DNA of 46,701 nt, from the NCBI GenBank assembly GCA_027943245.1, contig JANDJZ010000355.1, positions 1 through 46,701 of the forward strand. Direction: 5' to 3'. This document shows positions 32,301-42,003 of the stretch, piece by piece. Below the pieces are notes generated by a model, which saw nothing but the letters and a program-made list of their open reading frames with translations, was not told where the DNA came from and searched no databases. The first letter of the stretch is position 1; each line of letters starts with the position of its first letter. A program made the position numbers and the translations under genes. The DNA is from Acanthamoeba sp. SK_2022b. Taxonomy: Eukaryota > Discosea > Longamoebia > Acanthamoebidae.

Positions 32301-35095
32301 GCACGCGAAAGCCTCTGAGCGAGTACCTTGCTTGAGCGTGAACTCGACAAGATGCGAGATGTACTGCTGGTTGGAGGCATAGACCACGAACTCATCGTCC
32401 TCAAAGTCGGTAGACTTGCAGGAGGAGCGCCTGGGTGACGGAGAGAATGAACCGAGTGTGGTGCGTGTTGTGTGTGTGTGTGTTTTGCGTGTGTGCATGA
32501 AATGGGCAGAATACCTGACGCCATGCACGCTGTCGTATCCAGCAGGCGGAGCGGTCAGGCTGGTGTCGATCTTGGTCAGCTGAGCCGATTTGCCCAAGGC
32601 CACCTGTTGGGCGCAGTCGTGCGATTGTGTCAGCCATCAGCAAAAGGCAGCGCCACGGACATGGCTCTGCACGCACGCACCTCGCACAGCAGCATGAAGC
32701 GTGAGCCTTCGGACGAAGGCGAAGCATACTGGGACGCGGTGGACGACATATCACCAAAATACAATCCTGCGTTGTGTCGCACGCAGGTGCTGCGTCAGTG
32801 AACGGAGCTTTGACAGAAGAGATTGGATAATGAAGCAGGAGAGGAGGCCATACCCGAGCCGAGCATGCCCACGTCTCTCCTGCTCACGCCGTGCACGGCC
32901 ACGACTGCAGGAGGCAAGAGCCCTGTGTCGCCACGGTCGCAAAAAACGTCAACAACGATGGCCAGTGTTGGGTGTTCAGTTGGGTTCAGAAATCGGTCCA
33001 GACATACCTCGAGAGAGGAGGCCCAGCAGGTTCGACGCGGGCGAACCGTGAAACAGGAGGCGGCGGTTGGGCAGATGCGCGGCAAAGTTCTCGCGTTCCA
33101 CGTTCCTGCGCACCTCGAAGATGTTCTTCACCTCGATTTCGGGCCCCTTGGCCCTCGTCGATTCGATCTGGTGTGAAGACGCCAATCGAGAGATTGCGGC
33201 GTGGTAAGACAGAGGTCAAACGCGCGAGTGAGCGCGGCCGTCAAGGCCCTGGAAGAGTACATTGTGCTTGAGTTCTTTGAAGTGGGCCGAGGAGGGGCTC
33301 AGCGGCTCGATGTTGGCCCGCAGCGCTCGATACTTCATACCAACCTGCGCACCACGCAGATCACCTCCACTCACCTCGTCCACCTGAAGGGAAAACAGCC
33401 AATTGGGTCAGGCGAGGCGAGAGCGGCATCGAAGGCGTGCAAGAAGAGTTCAGGGCCAACCGTGATCATGTCTTTCATGAGCTGCACAAGCTCCAGCTTC
33501 TCCTCAACGGCTTCGATCGAAGAGATGGGCGCCTGTTGCTTCTCCTTGATGGCGTCGTAGAATTCGTTCGAAAGCTTCTCTACTTGGTCCTCACCCACTT
33601 TGGCCGGGTCGCTATCCTTGGCGCTGTCTTCCTCCGCATCCCACTTCCACGCCGGGGGCTTGGCCCCATCTACCTTGCCCTTCGAAGTCATTTTGCCCTT
33701 GATGGCGTCGCTCAGCTGGAGCAGTATGGCCTCAGCCTTCTCCAACTGGGCGAGGCTGAGCTTGCCGATGAAGTAGTCGTTGATGGAGTTGAAGAGCCTG
33801 TTGTTGGCCTCTCTGTAGAGCAGCTCCACCAGCGCTTTGACCTTGTCGGACAGCTGCACGTTGGTCGTGTTGCTCTCCCGGTCCTTGATCGCCTTGTCCG
33901 AACCGATGTGGCATTCGGTGGCAACCACACGCGACTTGACGTAGCCCGAATTGGCACGCACGAGTTTGGTGTAGAGTGAAGCGTACAGCGTCTCGGCCTC
34001 CTCCACACGGCTCACGTATCTACACTCCCTAATGCCGCCCTTCGTGTCGCTCAGGACGCCCTGGTGAGTGAAGATTCTGTACAGGAACGCGGCCGCCTCC
34101 TTCACCTGCACCGCCACGGCCCCGATGGGAGAGAGCAGGCTCAGCACAAATCACAACTGGTCGATAACGCGAGAGAGGGAGGGGGGGAGGGGCAAGAGGG
34201 CGTACGTCTTTGTTGGCCTGTGCTGTCTCGGTGAGTATTGCCACGTGCAGTTCGAGAGCAAAGAACTGGTTCGAGCACTGGAGCACGTCACACTTGGCAA
34301 CCTCGTAGGAATCCTCGGCCCACAGAGGTGCTCCTGCGAGCCAGGGGAGGACGAAAAGTGAGAAGGAGGAATACGTTGGGCACACGCTCTGGCACCGCAC
34401 CTTCCTGCTTAGCCTTGTAGGGCCACACAGCCACAAGGGGCGGCACCTGCAAGGCGCTAGGCTTGACCTTGGAGTTGGGCACCCAGATAGTGTTGATATC
34501 TGTACATTTCTCCTGCTTGATGTCTTCATGAACACAGAGTTGGTGCCGGCGATCGCGATACGATAGGATCGCATGTCGTATGTGCACAGCATCGACATCG
34601 GCGCAAGACACGAAGTGTGGTGTGAGCTTGGTTCTGAGAAGAGAGAGGGAGCGGGCGTACTCTTGGCCTGCCCCGAGGCAAGAAGAAAGGGGAGGCAGGA
34701 GACTTGGGCGTTGGCTTCCACGCAAGCGTATAGGAAGCCGACATCCACTATGGGCACGCCATGCTTGAGGGCTCCCAAAACCTTCGATGAGTAGGCGTGA
34801 CCGTCCACGAGAGCGCGCGTAGCCACCAGATAATTGGTCTACGGTAATATAAAAATATGTAAATTTCCGTTTCACCGAAAGAGCTCATATTTAGCAGACG
34901 AAACACTTCCACGAAGTCATGCACGGGGACGCTGGGGAGTGCGGGGAGAGGGGGGAGGGTTTGTGCCTTTTTGTTGATGGTATAGGCCAGTTTGCCACCA
35001 TGTGAGACGATGGTGCTCTTGACCGCGTTTTTCTCCTTCAGTGGCACACTGCTGTCCAGCTCCACCGCGAAGCTGACGTCCTTAAGAAAACTCAT
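23787..35095 (-). CDS. PARP4: PARP4 (vault PARP)-like giant protein with RS, RGG, CTD-like and FG tracts and a C-terminal USPL1/C98-like protease domain
   Basis: Roughly 3,000 residues over many exons. Order from the ATG at 35095: BRCT (about 35095-34690); PARP regulatory helices (34147-33420); PARP catalytic domain with [18 protein letters not shown] (His codon 33048-33050), [14 protein letters not shown] across an intron, and [11 protein letters not shown], giving H-Y-E; then [12 protein letters not shown]. The VIT domain has [20 protein letters not shown] and [13 protein letters not shown]; the vWA domain has a [16 protein letters not shown] and FLFTDGQ. After an acidic linker come RS, RGG, YSPTSP and FG tracts, then a Cys-box [15 protein letters not shown] (25131-25133) and a His-box [20 protein letters not shown] (24180-24182). 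Phases match at every junction checked from about 29,000 to 23,787, supporting one transcript; two adjacent genes remain possible. PARP4 is a mono-ADP-ribosyltransferase of vault particles. Confidence 0.8.
24064..24138. repeat. (GT)n microsatellite in last PARP4-like intron
   Basis: About 37 GT units on the + strand (CA on the coding strand), between the exon ending at the His-box and the final exon. Confidence 0.95.
24389..24551. repeat. 7-bp minisatellite (ACACACC)n in a PARP4-like intron
   Basis: About 22 nearly perfect head-to-tail copies of ACACACC on the + strand (GGTGTGT on the coding strand). It occupies most of an intron between the [10 protein letters not shown] exon and the IGEYLAAEQ exon. 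Confidence 0.95.
25640..26190 (-). repeat. FG-rich low-complexity coding segment
   Basis: Within the PARP4-like frame, [13 protein letters not shown] units recur at least four times along with FSFG and AFGF motifs, separated by Ser/Ala/Pro spacers. This is the composition of nucleoporin FG domains. It is part of the CDS, not a separate gene. Confidence 0.85.
26213..26376 (-). repeat. RNA polymerase II CTD-like heptads (YSPTSP-x)
   Basis: About eight tandem heptads in the PARP4-like frame, alternating [21 protein letters not shown] with [14 protein letters not shown]. Six match the YSPTSPx consensus exactly through position 6. Nothing nearby resembles the body of RPB1. Confidence 0.9.
26450..27340 (-). 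repeat. RGG-type tandem repeat (about 14 units)
   Basis: Coding repeat of about 51-60 nt with units such as [19 protein letters not shown]. Units differ by point changes and small deletions. RGG boxes bind RNA and are arginine-methylation targets. Confidence 0.9.
27400..27650 (-). repeat. RS-repeat coding segment
   Basis: Arg-Ser dipeptides with periodic [11 protein letters not shown] blocks, as in SR splicing factors; part of the PARP4-like CDS. Confidence 0.88.
29323..29391. repeat. (GT)n microsatellite in PARP4-like intron
   Basis: About 22 GT units followed by GCGT variants on the + strand; CA on the coding strand. It lies in the intron between the IITEFTSF and VAVEKREPG exons. Confidence 0.95.
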
Positions 35096-35344
35096 CCCGC
35101 ACAATACAGCACCTGGACCTGCGACAAGCACCGGTGTGGCTTAGCTGTGCGGACTCGTCGAGTTTGTTGAGGTTGCCGATTTTGTGCCTTTTCTCTTGGC
35201 CGAACAGGAATTTTTGGCGCGCGTAACATTCCTGAAATAGCCAAATCCACCACCGCATGCTGTGTTGGCGAAGGCGACACTGGCTGGATCGCTGGAGGCG
35301 AGATTGTGCAGCATAAATCAATTCGACAGGAAAAGAAGAACAAC
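35096..35344. promoter_or_regulatory. 249-bp divergent promoter, PARP4-like / proteasome beta1
   Basis: Outward-pointing starts at 35095 and 35345. The proteasome leader reads AAGAAGAACAAC immediately before its ATG. No specific factor site is certain. Confidence 0.45.
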
Positions 35345-35998
35345 ATGGATCCTTCGCTGCAGGGCGCCGATTGGAATGAAGAACACAAGACGGGAACGTC
35401 GATCATGGCGGTAGTTTACAAGGACGGCGTGGTGGTGGGTGCTGACTCACGTACCACGACGGGCTCCTACGTCGCGAATCGAACGAGCGACAAACTGACC
35501 CCTGTGCACGACAAGATCTTCTGCTGCCGCTCTGGATCGGCTGCAGACACTCAGGCCATCGCCGATTACGTCAAGTGGTTCCTCAATCAGCACAGCGTGG
35601 AGCTGGGCGAGGACCCTGAGGTCGGCACCGCAGCCAATCTGTTCAAGCAGCTCTGCTACGCCAACAAGAACTTCATCATGGCGGCCATCATCGTGGGTGG
35701 CTACGACAAGCATAATGGCGGCAGTGTCTACTCGATCCCTTTGGGCGGCTCTCTCATCAAAGAACCGTGGGCCATCGGCGGCTCAGGATCGTCCTACATC
35801 TACGGTTACTGCGACGCCAACTACAAGCCTGGTATGACCAAGGACGAGGCCCTCGCCTTCGTACAGAACGCCCTCTCGCTTGCCATGTCTCGTGACGGCT
35901 CGTCGGGCGGTGTCATAAGAACGGTGACGATCACGGCTGATGGCGTTGAGAGGAAGATGCTCCCTGGAAATAAGCTGCCCCAGTTCTTCGAGGACTGA
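35345..35998 (+). CDS. PSMB6: 20S proteasome subunit beta type-6 (beta1, caspase-like)
   Basis: Intronless, 217 aa. A short propeptide (17 residues) ends KTG, and Thr18 of the TGTSIMAV motif becomes the catalytic N-terminal threonine after self-cleavage. Active-site neighbours fit: Asp in [14 protein letters not shown], Lys in [12 protein letters not shown], and the SRDGSSGG segment. The segments [18 protein letters not shown] and [15 protein letters not shown] are specific to beta1 rather than beta2 or beta5. The subunit cuts after acidic residues within the 20S core. ATG 35345 follows a good leader; the upstream in-frame stretch has no ATG. It shares a short divergent promoter with the PARP4-like gene. 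Confidence 0.97.
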   Translation: MDPSLQGADWNEEHKTGTSIMAVVYKDGVVVGADSRTTTGSYVANRTSDKLTPVHDKIFCCRSGSAADTQAIADYVKWFLNQHSVELGEDPEVGTAANLFKQLCYANKNFIMAAIIVGGYDKHNGGSVYSIPLGGSLIKEPWAIGGSGSSYIYGYCDANYKPGMTKDEALAFVQNALSLAMSRDGSSGGVIRTVTITADGVERKMLPGNKLPQFFED

Positions 35999-36175
35999 GC
36001 AGGTTCTCTAATCTATCCCCTCCACCACCCAGCTTGTGTGAATGCATCTCTCATTCCTATACATACTTCTCATCTAGCCCCATTTCGCTCGCACCTTTTA
36101 TTTGTTTTCGTTTCTTTTTTGTTTCGAATCAAAAAGCAGGCCAAGATTTGTGAGGGATGGAGCCGTGGGTTAGGC
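35999..36175. other. Convergent 3' region, proteasome beta1 / START protein
   Basis: 177 bp between two stop codons; T-rich from 36095 to 36125. Nothing else seen. Confidence 0.4.
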
Positions 36176-36799
36176 TCAGAACAGGGCTTGGAAAGCCAAC
36201 ATCTGCCCTAGCAGCTCATTGGCTTTCATGTTGACGATGGTCGCAGGGAGGCTTCCATTTGGTTCAATGTGCACCAAGCGCACGACGTGCGAAGATGAGC
36301 TGTCTCCTTCGACGGGCAAGAAGGCGTAGCCACCGAGGAGCACCGTAGCGCGCACGTAGCTCTCCGGCTTCTCGGGCACCTGATCGTGGGTCACCGACTT
36401 TGCCAGGACCGAGTGCGAGCCCTCGGCCTCGTCCTGGCTCTTCCAAAGCATAAGGCACACATCTCGGTGCCACATGGGCCAGGGCAGAGCCACGCGTTGG
36501 TAGACGATCTTCATGTCTGGGTTGCCCTCCAGGTTGGGCACGACGGTCTCGTACTCTTGCACATCTGAAGACTGCCTCTGCCACTCGTCTTTGCCCCAGC
36601 TCCAGAAGTGCTCTACCGCTTCCTTGGGCGAGCGGGGCACCTTGCCAAAGACGCGGTAGCAGTTGATCCAGCTGCCCTCCCGAGGCCTGGCCTGGAGCTT
36701 GACGCCCTGCTCCTCTGTAATGGTCGTCCACCCATCCGCCATGTCCCGCAGCTCTCGAAAGACGGCCAGAGTCTCATCGGCGATAGCTGCGTAGGTCAT
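36176..36799 (-). CDS. START-domain-like lipid-binding protein
   Basis: Single-exon 207-aa protein that is almost entirely one START (StAR-related) fold. An N-terminal helix (IADETLAVFRELRDMA) leads to DGWTTITEEQGVKLQARP. Then come GSWINCYRVFGKVPRSPKEA, VYQRVALPWPMWHRDVCLML (the conserved Pro-Trp-Pro and Arg-Asp near the cavity), and a beta-rich part ending in a C-terminal helix LPATIVNMKANELLGQML, which caps the lipid cavity in START proteins. The ligand cannot be read. There is no membrane segment or targeting signal, so it is probably cytosolic. ATG 36799 is the first in frame. It is head-to-head with the SMYD5-like gene across 160 bp. Confidence 0.85.
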   Translation of the reverse strand: MTYAAIADETLAVFRELRDMADGWTTITEEQGVKLQARPREGSWINCYRVFGKVPRSPKEAVEHFWSWGKDEWQRQSSDVQEYETVVPNLEGNPDMKIVYQRVALPWPMWHRDVCLMLWKSQDEAEGSHSVLAKSVTHDQVPEKPESYVRATVLLGGYAFLPVEGDSSSSHVVRLVHIEPNGSLPATIVNMKANELLGQMLAFQALF

Positions 36800-36959
36800 C
36801 TTCTCTTTCGTTCGGGGGTTGCGTTTGTTTGTGTGTGTCGTTCGGGGGTCTGGTGCTTCTCCCCGCTGTTGTGCCAACCGACAGGTTCTCTGGGTTTCCT
36901 AAACCTGTTTCGAAACGCAACAGAACAACATCGCAAACGTTTCGATACAGCGCCAAAAG
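36800..36959. promoter_or_regulatory. 160-bp divergent promoter, START protein / SMYD5-like
   Basis: Outward starts at 36799 and 36960 leave 160 bp for both 5' ends. It includes a GTTTGTTTGTGTGTG stretch; no defined factor site. Confidence 0.45.
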
Positions 36960-39406
36960 ATGAAGCGAAAGCGCAGTGCGGGAGATGAAGACGGAGATGA
37001 GGATGATTGTCTCCTCTCTACGACGTCGGCAGAGGAGCACAAATCACACAAGGTGGATGGTGAGGAGATCGATTGGGCGCAACGCGTCCTCGAAATCGAA
37101 GAACGATTGAAAACGATTACAGAGACGCGGAACGAAGCGCAAGCCGAAGACACGGAGCGCCTGCTCTGGCTCCAACTCTACCACGCACACGCAAAGTTGA
37201 GCAACTGGCATGAGGCCCTCGACGCTGCACGCAAGGCCGGACGAGGCACTTTTGAAGTACTTTCCGTCGCCAAAGCAGGCGTGATGGCCAGTAGAGCTGA
37301 CGAACGCGGCTCTTGTGCTTACAGGGCCGTAGGGCCGAGGCCAAAGCTCTGCTCGGTCTGGAGAGGAATGGCGAGGCGCTGACGGTGGCTCGAGCAGCTG
37401 TGGACATGGCCAATGGGGCGCAGGAGAGCAAGGCCGACAAACTGCTTCGCCACGCTATGACCGTACGCGCAGCGATGCTCCCGCTGGATGATGCGTCCGA
37501 TCGCTATCGACGCCTCCTCTGATCCTATCTCTCGACAACAGGCTCACTACGCACCGATTGTGGGCGACCGGCCGGTGCGGGTCGAGTACTACGGCAAGAA
37601 CAAGGGCAAGGGCCTCGTCGCCTTGCGCGACTTCAAGCAGGGCGACGAGATCTTTCACGAGGAGCCGCTCGTCTGCGCGCCTCCCTACTTCCCGGCAAGC
37701 GAGAAGGTTGCATTGCAGTTACGTTCCCGTCAGTCCGAACTTGAAACTCATTCGTTTGTGTGATCGTTGGACGAGCGCGTGCAGGCCTTGTGCTGCAGCA
37801 ACTGCACGCGATACTTTGGCACGCGCGAGGCGATGGTGGACCGCATGGTCGCTCACGTCAAAGAGTCGAACAAGGCCAAGGCCGCTGCCCTCCCTCGGTT
37901 CGGCGAGCTGTGTCCTCCCTTCAGGTACCCGCCCTCGTCTTGCACGGTGTCGGCCACGGTTCAAGTTTATGTGCTGATTTGGCCAATGGTCAGCGAGACC
38001 GAGGGCCAGACCTGCGATGGCTGCGGCGTGGAAACCTACTGCACGCCACAATGCAAGGATGACGCTTGGCGACGATACCACGAAGCCGCTTGCCCCGCGT
38101 ACTCAGCCTTGCGCCCCTACTTTGAGAGTACGTGCGACGTTGGCGCTGGCTGACAAGGCGAGAGCGTCTATCTCACTCGCCCTTGGCCCCTGGTCCACAC
38201 GCGCAACACAGATGACAACTTCTACGACATTGGCGTGATGGCGCTGCGCATCTACGCCGTCATTTTGCAGAACCTCAAAGCGGCAAAGGGCGAGACCTTG
38301 GCCGCGAGGCTCGACGAGGCCTACATGCCGTTCATGCACTTTTGCAAGGTAGCGCGTCCACCTCTGGTGTTCCTCCTTCACCCAGACCTCACCAAGGCGA
38401 TGTACGCCAAACCTTTGCCTCCACCAATGTTCGCGTGGACGACGTGCTGCAGGCGCCGTTCTCCGATGTTGTCTGCTACGTGGCTGGGATCAACAAGTAC
38501 CAGGTAAGGTGGTTGTGCCCAGCAGTACACTCGTAGTAGCCTGGGCAATTAACTGTGGCGCACCCGCGACAGGACGAGCTGGTGGAGCGAGACGAACTCA
38601 AGAAGTACAAGGTGGTGCTGGTGCAGCAGCTGCACCTGAGCTTGATAGATGCTCTGGTTCCCGAAGAGCTCAAATCGGGTAATGACAGTGTCGCCGCGCA
38701 AACACACACCACACCCACACCCACACCCACACACACACACACACAACAGCGTACACCCGCTCACATCACAGTCCTCCATAGAAGAGGTATTCTCCTGGGA
38801 GAACCTCGACCTCTTGATGGGCATGGTGGCCACCAACGTGCAGAAGATATCATCGCCTCTCCAGCGCTATGCCAAGGCGCTACAGCAGCAAGACCCAAGG
38901 GCGTTCGATCGAAGCGTGCCCAACGAGCTGATGCCATTTATCAACGCGCACTGTGGGCAGGTATAACGTTATTTATTCATATTTCTATCTACACACATCA
39001 GGATAGGGACCTCTCATTCCCACCACCTTTCATTTTCTTCTTCTCCGCCTTCAGGGCCTTTTCGTGGTCCACAACTGTATGAACCACTCGTGCGACAACA
39101 ACGCCGAGACCACCTTTCGGCACGGGGATCGGTGCGTACGAGTCAGCCCTCACACTTACCCGCTTCTTTTCAAGGAACCAGTTCGTGTCGTTGTTGTGTT
39201 GACCCCGAGGCGCTCTTGCCCTAAAAACAACAAGGACGGCGACGGTGGTGGCGGTGAAGGACATCCGAGAGGGTCAGGAGGTGTGCATAGACTACATCGG
39301 GGCCAAGCGCCTTCGGTGGTCCGCCCCCATGCGACGCCGACGTCTGCTGCGCGAGTACCTCTTTGATTGCGCTTGCCCGAGCTGCGGGCAGATGGCACGC
39401 CCCTAG
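36960..39406 (+). CDS. SMYD5: SET and MYND domain protein, SMYD5-like
   Basis: Multi-exon gene from ATG 36960 to TAG 39404-39406. The N-terminus is acidic, then TPR-like helices (LYHAHAKLSNWHEALDAARK; ERNGEALTVARAAVDMAN). The SET domain begins at VEYYGKNKGKGLVALRDFKQ and GDEIFHEEPLVCAPPYFP. It is interrupted by a MYND-type zinc segment: CCSNCTRYF, then CDGCGVETYCTPQCKDDAWR and HEAACPAY. The SET core resumes with FSWENLDLLMGMVATN, the cofactor-binding HNCMNHSCDNNAE (NHSC motif) and REGQEVCIDYIGAKRLRW. It ends with a post-SET Cys cluster LFDCACPSCGQM. SMYD5 methylates histone H4K20 and ribosomal protein substrates in animals. A probable nucleus/cytosol protein. A CA-rich tract sits in one intron (38700-38746). 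Confidence 0.88.
38700..38746. repeat. (CA)n-rich intronic tract in the SMYD5-like gene
   Basis: Mixed ACACCC and CA units on the coding strand inside an intron. Confidence 0.85.
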
Positions 39407-39654
39407 GGGCAGTTTGCACCGGTGCCGTAGACGGATCACTGACTACTAATTGCGCGTGTTGTTGCATGTCCGTCCTTAATACATCGAACCAAGCAACTCG
39501 CTGATTGGTCCACATTTTAAGTATCTGCCAGACCACCAATCCCGTGCCTTGCAAGGAAAGAGTGACGGAGTGGTACCCTCCTCCTTTTTTGACCACGGCC
39601 CCATTGACGATCCAGCAATAGCGTGGAAGGAGAGAGAAGAGAGCAAGACAAGAG
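39407..39654. other. Intergenic region, SMYD5-like / RCC1-repeat gene
   Basis: 248 bp, both genes on the + strand, so it holds the first gene's 3' end and the second's promoter. No further feature. Confidence 0.35.
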
Positions 39655-40593
39655 ATGAGGAGCACCGGTGTTATGGCGGCCCTCGCACTCAACTTGGTAG
39701 TCCTTCTCGCCGGAGCAGCCTGCTTAGTGACCGCGTCCTCGAATGTCTACTGCTGGGGTGAAAGTACTGCGCCAAAAGCGAACCCTCTCCCAACCTATCC
39801 CTCGTTATGGCTTTGCATTTTTATTCCATTATTTCTGGTGACTCCACTCAGCTGACCGACTCTCGTGTGCGTCTTTCGCTTTCTTTCTCCCTTCGCGTCG
39901 TCTCTTGCAAGACGCGTACAAGCAGATAGCGACCGGCAGCGGCTCGACCTCCGTATCAACTCCCACGCAGGGCGCCAAACTCGTCCCCTTCGACCAGCTC
40001 GCAACGATCTCCGCGGGCAAGGCCCACGCCTGCGCCATCCTGACGGCCAACCGTACGGTCACTCTCGCTTCACGCTAGCGAAGCGGCACCGCCCCTCACC
40101 TTTAGCCCTAACGAGAACTCTTCTCATTAACGCGAGCTCGTTCACAGTCACCCTTGTCTGCTGGGGCTCTGGTTCGTCTCCCGCCACCAACTCATTCTCC
40201 ACTTCGCTCACTCAATTTCTCGCACGCGCGCTCACGAACGACGCACGCACGCAGGTGCCAGTGGCGCGTTGGGTCCGAGTGTGCCTGGGGGGAACACCGT
40301 GGATCCGCTTTACCCCATGGCGGGCCAGTTCCAGAGTGTGTCGTGCGGCGATGCCTTCACCTGCGCCATCGACATCGCCAGTACGCCAACCGGCCAATGG
40401 CAGCCAGCCGCACCCGCCACTCTCCCTCTATTGGGTCATTTCACATATGTCTGACATCTCCTGTTCTCCTCTTGCCGCATCACACCGCGTGCCTCCTCTC
40501 AGACAACCTCACGTGCTGGGGCGAGAGTACGCGATGCTCCTCCCGCTTGACTCGACGTAACGTGCCTGCCTGACACGCAGCCTTTCCTTGGCA

Positions 40594-40661
<68 letters not shown>

Positions 40662-41493
40662 GACCAGTACGGCCAGCTGGGCGTGGGCAGCGATTCCGTC
40701 TCACTTCCGGCCGCGCAGAACGTGACCGGTCTGTCGCAGGTGACCTACGTGTCGGCCAGCTACCGCTACACGTGCGCTGTGGCCGGTACGACACCGCGCT
40801 AGCGCTGCGCGTTCTCATTCTCGCTCTCGTTCTCCGTTTCGCTCATCATCGTGCACCTCCTTTTCTCCACAGGGGGCCTGGGCTACTGCTGGGGCTGGAG
40901 TACGTCTTACCGAGCTTGGCGGGCCCTGGCCTTGCCCTGTGGACTGCGAGTGACCTGGGGCATGTGCGAATGGATGCGTTGGTGGGTGGGGCGGGGCTAA
41001 CAAACAGACATTCACGGCCAACTGGGCACCAACTCGGCTGCGAACGCGACCACGCCGGAGCCGGTGGCCCTGCCTGGCAACGTCACCGTCGACAAGATAG
41101 CCACCGGGCTCGACCACGCATGCGCCCTCACCACCGGTTCGTGCGCTCCTCGCCCCTCGCCCCTCGCCCCAGCCTGCGCTCGTCAACCTCACGCACCTCC
41201 CCCTCTCTTTCTCTCGCTGGCCCACGTCGCCAGCGTACGAGCTCTACTGCTGGGGCAACAGTGCGTGCCTCCTCTTCCCCCTTGCCTCCCACGGCCGCTC
41301 TGCGACCAATTGCTGTGTCGGGCGAGCCTCACGCCCCTTCCCTCGCGCTGCGCAGACTTGCATGGGGCTGTGGGCGTCGGGTCTACTGCCCCAACCGTGC
41401 TCGCGCCACAGAAGGTGAGCGGCTCCTATCTGGCCGTGGCCGCGGGGCAGGAGGTCACCTGCGCCATCTCCCTCGGTACACCCGCATTTACGA

Positions 41494-41573
<80 letters not shown>

Positions 41574-41928
41574 GCACACATGAGCACTGACCGCTTGTTG
41601 CCGTTTGTGGGGGGGGGGGCTGTGCAGCGGGTAGGCAAGTGTACTGCTGGGGCTACGGTGCGTTGATGGTGGCGGGTCGGAGGTGGTGAAGGTGGTCTCG
41701 TATGCTCATCGCACACGTGGGTGGACTTGATCAGGCCAGAACGGCATCCTCGGCGATGGACTGAACCAAGGCAACCAGACCACGCCCCGCCTGGTGTCGG
41801 GTCTCACCGGGGAGTATGTGGCGGTGGCCGCCGGCTACACGGCCGCGTTCGCCGTCGATACCTGTACACGTCGACCCTCCCTTCTCACCTCCGACGATCG
41901 TGCGTGAGCGAGATTGAGGCTAAGCTAC

Positions 41929-42003
<75 letters not shown>

